DNA of 64,000 nucleotides, taken from NCBI RefSeq assembly GCF_048544455.1, contig NC_133526.1, positions 140,001-204,000 of the forward strand. Reading direction: 5' to 3'. Shown one piece after another: positions 55,235-64,000 of the stretch; within the stretch, counting starts at the first letter, position 1; each line of letters begins with the position of its first letter. The position numbers and the translations under genes were made by a program. Below the pieces are notes generated by a model. It worked only from the letters and a program-made list of their open reading frames with translations, was not told the DNA's origin and searched no databases. The stretch comes from Silene latifolia. Taxonomy: Eukaryota; Streptophyta; Magnoliopsida; Caryophyllales; Caryophyllaceae.

Positions 55235-58200
55235 TTAGTAAGTCTTTTTCCTTATAACAGGTTTCCTTGCTTCTTTCTTTGTTGTCAACCCGGATCCTGA
55301 CATTGCTATTCCTGAGGCTAAATCTTTTAACCTACACATCAAGGGTACTGAAGATATAATCTTGTGCAACATGCATTAGGAATAAAATTGAACTTTTGGC
55401 ATGGAAAAAAGCTGGCCTACCTTGGCATACTTAGAAAAAGAAGAATAACTGAGACTCCAGCAACAAGAGGGAAAACTGATGCCAGCGTTAGTTCCTAGAC
55501 GTAAAAAGAAAAACTTATCATCAGCAATGTGAAATCACATAAATGAGTCTAGACCACACTGCATGGAGAGATTCAATTCTGTAAGGCCAACAGAGGATCC
55601 GTCATAATCCACTTCGCAATGAATATAACTCCTTAGGTTTATAATGGGACACGACTTTCACCTCTTCCATCAATGTGTTGGAGTCGTTTCCAACAAAACA
55701 GAAATAAGGACACAACAGTAACAAGAGTTTGGTAGATCATGAGCGAAAACCAACCTGGGTATGGGTACTTTCTTCAACTCGGTATCGTAGAGGTCCGACG
55801 TGTAACTGGGTGTGCTTCTCTAAGTCAACCTCGATAGTATCAGATATAAATTTATGAGAGCTTAATGGAACACTGGACCGCAGCTGCAGCAAGTGCTTGC
55901 CCTTGGGCAAATCTCGAACCCAGAAGAAATGTGATAGTGGTAAGGGGAAGGAAGAGACGATTCTGGATGGTTCATTTGCGGACTTAACCTCCACCCAAAG
56001 TTGTGTATCTAAATCGCCAATTTTTTCACCCTCAACATGGCAACTCAAAATGCTCCTATCAGGCTCTTCAAAAACTATAAAATCCAATCCTTTGATGTCC
56101 GTCGTACCAACCTGCGAAAGATAAATTAATTAAATACAATGACCTAAACAATACGACATACTATAACGAGGATGATACTCCGTATAAATTTACCATGTTG
56201 CAAATATTTCAATTATTATAGGACAAATCAAAATCAACACTGACAGTAAGATACACTCGCTCGAAACAAATGAATTCTACCTATATTCCAAAATAGGAGA
56301 GGGAAGTAGTAGATTACCAACTAAAAATCATCGTCTAAAGTACTAGTTCGCCACTGCATGAGAAATATATCAATTTTAAATGCACAAGTACTCAACTTAT
56401 ATATATGAGTGTGTTTCTAAGTATAAAAAAGCAGCCGGCAATAAACAGAACTTTGCCCTGCTTATTCAAATATTTAAGCTAAGTGAAGGTACTCAGTTCT
56501 CGGGCATTCAAGTTGTCATGATTAAAACCTAACCTTCACAATTGAACTAGCTGGTGATGCACGCTCAATCCCAGCACCCCCTTTTTTAGTAACCTTGAGT
56601 ACGTAAGTAGTATCTGGTAGAAGTCCCCTTAACCGATAGAATCCAGATGAATCACTGGTTGTCTCCTCATAATATCCTTCTAACTCAGCTCGTGCCTCAA
56701 TTGTGATACCCTCCTTAGCTTGTCCAGACAATAAAGTGACCACACCCATAGCGCTGTTGGGAAAGGCAGCAAGTCAGCAATCAGACAAAAACTGAGTAGG
56801 ACATTAAGCAGGATAGTGAAAATAGAGCTTATCAATGTAAGAGGCATAACACAGCCAAAAGGAAGCAAACAAACCATGTTCTTCAAATACCCGGTATAAC
56901 TCGGAAATGACTTTGTGGTACTCACTAGATCCATTTGGTAAGATGCTGTGAACTAAGAGAGTGGTGATTTCACTAGGATGTGAAGAGGCGAGGATGAAAG
57001 TGATTGGATGAAATAGGCCCTCTTTAAGTTATGCTCATATTTTTCCACTACCACCAACTAGATCCGGCAAAACTGACCCGACCCGAATCGTACTCGGCTC
57101 GACACCCAAACTCAAGACCCGAGAATGACCCGAACCCGAATAGACCCGCCCAGTATAATACGACCCGAATGTTCATTGTTGCAAACTGATTATTATCCAT
57201 AAAAAACATGATAATGTTGACCCGGAATGACCCGGCCTGAACCGACCCAAACTTTGCAAATCCGATATGACCCGACCCAAACCCGACCCGGTTAACCCGT
57301 TTGCCAGGTCTACCACCAACCAAGGGAGGATTAGGGGAAAAAAAGAGTGATTTTGTACAATTTTCCCATATCGATAAGCTACTTTGCATAGTTATTCTTA
57401 AATTTTTGAACAGTTTTTCTATACTATCCTTCAAACAATCACTTGTTACCAAACAAACCCCCACAGAAATGGAACATTGATATTTGTAAGACCAAGGTCC
57501 CCAATCCATGCCAACTAATTAGCATGATTTTTCCCGAGTGCCAAAGTGCTTCCAGCATTTTATACATCATTTTTTACTGGTCACTAGTGCACAACACCCA
57601 ATAAAGGACTATTAGAAAATAGTCACCTAATGTTTTACCCTCAGGCGGTGTGTTTCCATTTCCAACGGAACCAAAGACTCATTACCCTTTGGTATAGGAT
57701 TATCGTGAAATAAAGTAAAAGAGCTCATTAAACAGGTTGTGCTTCTGTTAATTGTTAAAGTACTAGTTATTTGATGCAATTCTCGAAGCTTTTTTCATTT
57801 TGGCCTCTCTGGAAACAGTCTCTCTCTGACACAAGGTAATCTTATACACTAGACCAATTGGCATACCTGTACGCAACACGAGTAGCTTCAAAAACAACTT
57901 CTCTAGCCTCCCCGGATCCCAATTCGATAGCCTGAGCACGTGGAGCAAAAGCATATTCCTGCAAAATATTTGTTTCAGTATATCAATGCAGCAATTCATG
58001 CCTCTGATTATTACAAGAATGGCTGTTTTATGATGCTACAATGTAAGTGCAAAACTAGTCGAGAAACCAACATCTCAACATCGTAAGTTCATTCTTCTAC
58101 CCTGAATTCATGCAATCCTTCGTACATTGTCATAATTCCACCATACATATGAGTTTACAAAATTATACCATCAAAATTCATTTTATGTTATCAATTAAGT

Positions 58201-61200
58201 AAAAACAATTTTTTTTATTCAAAGATAGTTATTAAAGGACAACAACAGGGTGCTTGTATAAAAAAAATCCACCATGGGAGTGATGTCCGGGGACCCCTTT
58301 ACAACATGTGAAACAAGTATTTGTGCTCTCGAGGTATCACAAGTAATCTTCTCTACAAAAAATGAAAGTTTAAGCACTAATCTAAGTACTACAAATGACT
58401 CAAATTAACTAGAAAATGAACTGAGATATAACAGTGACAATCTCAAAGAGCCAGACTCTTGCAGAATTATATGTCTTCTAAAGTTTGTACACTTGTAGAT
58501 GCTCAGGAGACCATGGGAGCACAGAACACATTATAACACGAATTTACTTCTAATTCTAATTTCAGTTTCCTTCGAGGATGTACCTTCAACAAAGGACGGA
58601 GATAGAAACTTCCTGGGAATAAGTCTTCGAAAATGAACCGTCCACCAACTCCAGTAATGGAATTGTTCCTGTATCCATCTTCACCACTGAGTGACAATAG
58701 CACAGAAGGGAAAGGTTCCTCGGCATCTTCTTTAGAATATATGCGCACACACACTTGCCCAAGTTTCTGACAGGAAAAGGAATGAGGCCCAACAGCTTTC
58801 AAATGATACCCAGGCTGCAAGATAAAAAAAAAACATTGGCAACAAAAAGATAATTATTTTAACTATTTATCAATGAAAATAGTAGTATCGCTGTAATATT
58901 AAACAACTACACCACTGACAAGTTTTATGGACAGCAATAAAGGAGGGAGGAGGCACAAAGGAGGGAGGAAGGTGCAATTTGGATAGTGTTCCCCTTTCTC
59001 TCCCTCACCCAGCCTCCTTTTCTCCAAATCCTTCTATCCGATTTGACAAGCTTACTGAAAAGACCAGAAAAAGGAATCACTTTTCCTTTGCAGCCATAAT
59101 TGTTTTTTTGGAGTAGGGTTCTCTACTATGATCTACTGTGATAATATATCTGTTCACCAGCTACAATTAGACTTCCTTAAAGTTTTGGGAACGTCTTCAT
59201 GCATAACGTTACACAGAGAGAGTAGCCACAAAGAGAAGTAAAATTTTCTAAATTGAGCCACCACATGTTGCCTCTCGCCATTACAATAATTTGATATATG
59301 CGAACTCACTTTACGGACTCAAAAATATATAGGAACGAACAATTGGTGAACTTGTACTCAGGATGCAACAATGCATAATAGAGACCTACTGTACTGCAGT
59401 CAACAATCATACTGCAACACTACGATAAAAGGACGCTAATTCTAAGGTTGAGCACAACAGCAAAACAAAGGTCATTACACGTTGCTTTAAAACGGGCATT
59501 AGCATATTCATCTCACATTTTTAATCAAATCTCTTCAAATTGAGATTACTTACCTTTGAAGCTTCAACGGTGTAACTTATGTCATCATATAAAGGCCCAG
59601 CAAGGAAATCACCATCAGGTCCAGTTGTTGTTTCAAGAGCCAATTCGCCTTTCTTAAGAGGAGCATTGTGACTGTCTCCCGCTGCTATAATTCTCATATT
59701 AACACCAGAAATAGGGGGAGAGACAGATCCTTCAATATATAGACCTAAGCGGCCAGTAAATATAGGAACTGGAGCAAGACAGCCATCGTGTGCAACAATT
59801 ATCTGAAAGATCACAAAGCTCAGTTAGATAAGCTACAGGATATGATTTCCACGACTAAACTTCGATGCTGCAGAAAAGTGAACTTACTTGAAATTGTCTT
59901 GGGTAGAACAAGAACTTCTTTACCACATCTCCGGTTGAAGCCAAGGTTCTATAAGACAAAAATAAGCTTGTGAGATCTGGAAGCACCACAATCAGACACG
60001 GAAATGAAAGAATATGAAATAAAACATACTCCCCTCTCATTCTTTGGATTCATACCATTTGAATCAAATACTCCTCGCATATATTCAATTAATAGTCGGA
60101 ATCCAAAGAATGAGTAGTAATCTGAATGGTGGTCTATCACACAATTTATTGAAGAGATCATAAAAATGTCAGTCCATTATATAGAGGATGTTTAAGACGG
60201 TCTAGCGCTAGGACAGTATGAGGACATTAGACCTGAACTAAAGCTGAACTCACCCAGAAATTTAAAATCCTGCCTCATTTAACCACAAAATTTTCATATA
60301 AGACGTGTAGATTGAAAAAAAAAAAAAATCTTACAGTACCACTCATAGAGGAAAATCCATTATCTTGTGCTTGTTTTTGTGAATATATATACTATTTGCT
60401 ACTATTATGATGCATTATTTTGAACTATCAGAGTTCCTCTGAATCAAATGGATTTCTCCCCTGCAAAGGATCTTCTTCCCCCTCAACTCGTTGAAGGGAT
60501 TCTTCCCCCTCCACTGCCACTGCAGCATTAGCATCATACTTTTCTTCCGAGGATACTCACTTCCAAAGTCAAAGATTACCCAAAAGGAGGTTAAAGAGTA
60601 AGATTCGCAAATGTGGAACTCCCTTGTAACGAGTGTCCCCTACGTTAAAATCCTCGAGTGGGGGTAATTTCGAAGTTTTCTAAATATCTTTACATTACTG
60701 AATATATTTTTACTTTCTAAGCATCTGCATACATTTTCTAGAATTGTCTAAGTTATCCATAACCTATAGACAAAGAGTACATAGGGTCCCAAACAGTGCA
60801 CGAAATTATGCCTAAGAATGACGTCCCCTATTCAAACAAACCTTATACCTTCATTTTTAGGGAAGGATCCTCTCCATTTATTTTTATAAATGGAGAGGTC
60901 CTTTTCCTCTAATAGGTTTATTTAATATAGTATCACACCTAATTCACCATCCATTGTCCTGTTTGGTTGGAATATGGGAACCCAATTCAGGAAGTTCCAC
61001 TAATCAAGGGGAGGCTAGATAAGTGAATTCCTACATTATGTAGGAACTGGAGTTCCATGGGAACTTCAACTTCCCATGAATTGGGCAACCAAACAAGACC
61101 TCATTTTTACAATTCCTAGGAACTTCCAATTCACATGAATTTGGACGGCAGCCAAACATTACATTTAAACTTAACAATTGGCACAAGCATAAAGAGTAAA

Positions 61201-63866
61201 ACCTGTATAAATCTCAATACCAGCAAGCTAAATACCTCGAGTCTCTTGGTGCAAAAGTAACTTTCTGCCCACGATTAGCCCATAGAGAATAATTATACAC
61301 AGCAACATCTGTCACATCATCAGGGGAAGATGCAAGTCTAGCAACCACACCATCGCCGTCAAGAACATCGACGAAGATGCTCTCTGGTAACTCGTGTGAG
61401 TTTACTGAAGATGAATCAACCTGTATTTCTCCTCTGACGAGAAATTTTTCACCTTTCAAGGTAACCGGCTGCAATCAAGAAGAGACTTATTCAGCACAAA
61501 CATAGCAGCATCATAGAAGGGAAAACTTGAAACAAGAAAATATTAAAACGGATAACATACAGTTAGGTTTCCTGTATCTATCTTGATGGAAGAGCTCCCA
61601 AAGAAAATGCACGAGTTAACAAATTCCAAGTAATGTATTCCAGGAGACTCCACACATAAACGCTGCGAGCCTTTCTGAAGAAGAAAGAATGAAGAGCCAT
61701 TTAAGGTATAGTAAAGGCAACCGTAATGGTCATGTTATATTAAAAAAACCGGCAGAAGTGTACTTGCTAATTTCATCAACCTCACATTGCAAAAGTTAAA
61801 CCATACAACATATTATTAGGTTCAAATAGACAGGCATCATTCTCTTGAAGTATAGAGATTTAAGGCAAGAGTAATTGCTAAGAACAGCCAACCTTAATTT
61901 TCAAATAAACAGGCTCTCTATCTTGATGAATGATGCGAGCATCAACATCATGTGAAGAAATGACATCAACCAAATAGCCTTTCTGTGTAAACAAAATCCC
62001 TTCAACATCCTCCATGCCGACATCAACATCAATGGAACTCTGCTCCCAGCACCACTCATCTTCTTTCTGGCCGGCGTCAGCAGTATCATGCTTTGCCTGA
62101 GTATAAATATTAGCCAAGAAGCATAAAACAAGATTGAGTTGTGCTTCGAAACTCATTACAAAACATCAGAAGTATACTTAGCACCTCGCTCTTCCATTTT
62201 CTTTGAAACCAAAGTTATAATTACAAATCAATAGTCCTAAATAGTCAAAAATATGTGACAAAGTGTTAACACAGACAAACAGACGCTGAATATAGCATGA
62301 ACCTAATACAAGCCATGCCAAAAGTAACAGAAGCAAGGTAAAGAGAAGTAATAGCATGTGAAGGATTAAGACACAACTACAAAACAAAAATTATGATAGT
62401 TATACATTAAAAAAGGATCACGATAAATAGCCCATTATGATGCAAATATGACTACTAAGTACTAACACAATTTTCTGCTCACAATTAGCTAAAGGCCCAT
62501 GCCATGAAGACCTAACAAAACAACCCCTAAATTCATTCATATCCTTTACCAGTCTATTTCAAACTCTCGCATTAATCATGTGCGATGACGATATCTTACG
62601 CAAATTGTCCAGTATCACATGAGAAGTACAATACTATTACTTTGTTCAACGGCTCCCAATGCATGTTAATACATATTACACTCTCTATCTCATTGATTTC
62701 TTCCATTTTCATGTATGGCACGAGATTTAAGGAAACCAAGAAACAATGAAAAAGTAGTGAGAAAAAAAAAGTGGGCCACTTACACTGAGTTACACCAAAG
62801 AGATGTGGAAGACATCAAAGAAACACAACAGATAGAAATTGGAAGACATCAAAGAGGTGGAAGACGTATTTACATTTCAGCTAGTTTAATACTACCAAGG
62901 TGGACATAATCCTAGCTAGATTTCAGAATTTATTACCATCCCCAAACTAAAAACTATAAAGCACCCTGCTCAATGCTCATTGATACGAGTGATATTTAAC
63001 TACAAATTTAACATGTGCCACTTTAAGCAAATGCACCGATCTATTCCAGATGCACTGAGAGTGCCAATAATCTAGCAAAAATGTAACAAATTTCATCTGA
63101 AGGTTTAAATTCTGAAAATGACTACTTATTGAAACACAACGCTAGGACAGAATCTATGCACGCGCATACAAATCAGCAAATAAAAAATGAATTAATAAGA
63201 TGGCTGAATGAGCAAGAGGTACATCCATGATCCATCTAAAAGCAAAATAGTGAATTTTTCTAGTTCAACAACAAAACAAGGGAGCTGAGACATTAACAGA
63301 ATATAGATAAAGTTAAGAGACTGGAAACCTTTACCTCAATCCTGTACTTTCCAGGGAAGACCTTTGGAAATGTGAACTCATTACTTTCATCGGTCAATCT
63401 GATTGTATTTGTGTTGCCTTTTGCACCCAATCTCAAAAGCGTGATGGATACAGATGAACCACATTTCTCCTTACATACAACCTTTCCATGAACAGTTACT
63501 TGAGCCTGAAGTTTAAAAGTGGTACATAATAAAAATGATGCAGAAGTTTTTACTTTCAATACAATAAAAAAAGGACTACCTCCAGATCAAATATAAAATG
63601 CTTTCTAAAGACGCATTCAGCACCAAAATGTCCCCTATATGTTTCAACTTTCTTATAGGTGGTTACTTTACATGTTACATGTTGTCTATACACAAACAAA
63701 TACAGACAGCTTTGATGAATGAACCAGTCAAACATACCTGAGAAAATTCAATGTGTAGTAGGGGACTCCTAACACTGACATCAGTGTATGGAGGCAAAAA
63801 CATGAGTTCTGAAGAACTTTCAGTGGTGGATGCCACAGCAGACAAACGATAATCACCTGGTGGGAC
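55235..63866 (-). CDS. NOMO: NOMO (nodal modulator) homologue, C-terminal 743 aa, gene continues past the window
   Basis: Exons on the minus strand: 63866-63738, 63505-63335, 62096-61893, 61674-61561, 61468-61236, 59948-59888, 59802-59554, 58814-58584, 57958-57867, 56753-56534, 56111-55755, 55494-55421, 55331-55235; all GT-AG, one open frame of 744 codons with the stop. The content matches the plant carbohydrate-binding-like-fold/NOMO protein (Arabidopsis At3g62360, about 1,230 aa), so some 450 N-terminal residues lie beyond the right edge. Repeated beta-sandwich (carboxypeptidase regulatory/DUF2012-like) units show words such as GKYRIEV, SGFYRLRGLLPDTTY and PPGDYRLSA. Near the C-terminus there is one membrane segment (VFPLVAGVSVILLFLSM), then a short basic tail ending RKPVIRKKTY, as in ER-resident NOMO, an ER translocon-associated protein with its bulk in the lumen. 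Confidence 0.93.
57059..57312. mobile_element. hAT-type MITE with perfect 8-bp target duplication, in a NOMO intron
   Basis: Flanked by CCACCAAC at 57051-57058 and 57313-57320. The ends TAGATCCGGCAAAACTGACC and (reversed) TAGACCTGGCAAACGGGTTA are inverted repeats, followed by many GACCCG/CGGGTC words. About 254 bp, no coding sequence. It lies in the intron between exons 57958-57867 and 56753-56534. Confidence 0.92.
60027..60116. mobile_element. Short Stowaway-like MITE in a NOMO intron
   Basis: TACTCCCCTCTCATTCTTTG and its inverse CAAAGAATGAGTA at the other end pair over more than 20 bp (GGATTC/GAATCC continues the arm). About 90 bp. Confidence 0.75.
60955..61165. mobile_element. Foldback MITE in a NOMO intron
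   Basis: TGTCCTGTTTGGTTGGAATA with GGGAACCCAATTCAGGAAGT on the left pairs with CTTCCCATGAATTGGGCAAC and CAAACAAGACC on the right (to about 61.10 kb). A further half-copy of GGAACTTCCAATTCACATGA continues to about 61.16 kb. No target duplication seen, family uncertain. Confidence 0.5.
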
Positions 63867-64000
63867 CTGAATCATGTGAAAGTTAGTTGGTCAACATGCA
63901 AAAAAAAATTCCATTGTCAGGAATGAGCCTGAAAAGCCATCAAGCGGGCACATAGTTCAGAGTTCAGACTAAGGAAATACATATTAAACACAACTAAATG

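Noticed and set aside
57048-57509. 153-codon minus-strand frame
   Set aside because: Most of it reads through the hAT MITE and its GACCCG words; it is intronic to the NOMO gene.
1-64000. CRISPR arrays, bacterial operons, phage or defence systems
   Set aside because: None seen; the sequence is plant nuclear, with spliced genes and eukaryotic transposons throughout.

Overview
This is a nuclear plant genome window: AT-rich, intron-rich (GT-AG) genes with clear angiosperm homologues, separated by long non-coding stretches full of MITEs, SINEs, LINEs, a Helitron and one LTR retrotransposon. The many TACTCCGTA/TACTCCCTCC MITE ends and the gene set suggest a dicot, perhaps Caryophyllales (spinach/beet/amaranth kind); the order-level guess is a weak inference. 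No bacterial-type operon, CRISPR array, tRNA or rRNA gene was seen.

Seven host genes have exon structures that can be read from the sequence. (1) Minus, 2010-3884: a 3-exon gene for a small single-pass membrane protein of unknown function. (2) Plus, 15695-22138: a 14-exon FCA-like RNA-binding protein (two RRMs plus a WW domain). (3) Minus, 24732-26378: a 3-exon group IIc WRKY transcription factor. (4) Minus, 36627-36968: a one-exon UPBEAT1-like atypical bHLH. (5) Minus, 45274-47626 with a likely 5' UTR exon near 48.65-48.73 kb: dihydroorotase (PYR4), 7 coding exons. (6) Minus, 50102-51331: a secreted glycine-rich protein of cell-wall type. (7) Minus, 55235-63866 and running off the right edge: the C-terminal 743 residues of a NOMO (nodal modulator) homologue, 13 exons. 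A decayed eIF4A-like fragment lies at 49.13-49.58 kb.

Mobile DNA fills the rest. At 7.4-14.5 kb a nested stack is visible: a GGGTCGGGT-rich hAT-like element holds a second inverted-repeat element, which holds a very young Ty3/Gypsy element (8312-13857, near-identical LTRs, 5-bp target duplication). At 14.94-15.40 kb a LINE 3' end is split by a SINE with a 17-bp target duplication. At 27.5-29.1 kb lies a 5'-truncated RTE-type LINE with a perfect 19-bp target duplication; its 3' tail recurs at 16.6 and 54.2 kb. Three related Mutator-like MITEs sit at 27.2-30.1 kb. A diverged tandem array (about 0.3-kb units) spans 30.7-32.56 kb. A non-autonomous Helitron occupies 40359-44182 and contains an internally duplicated exon-like segment. 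Smaller Stowaway-, hAT- and other foldback MITEs lie in introns and promoters.

The host genes do not form a pathway together; this is ordinary plant gene order. The points most worth a second look are the Helitron cargo, the 30.7-kb array, the short FCA-like gene with its large intron, and the nested element stack.
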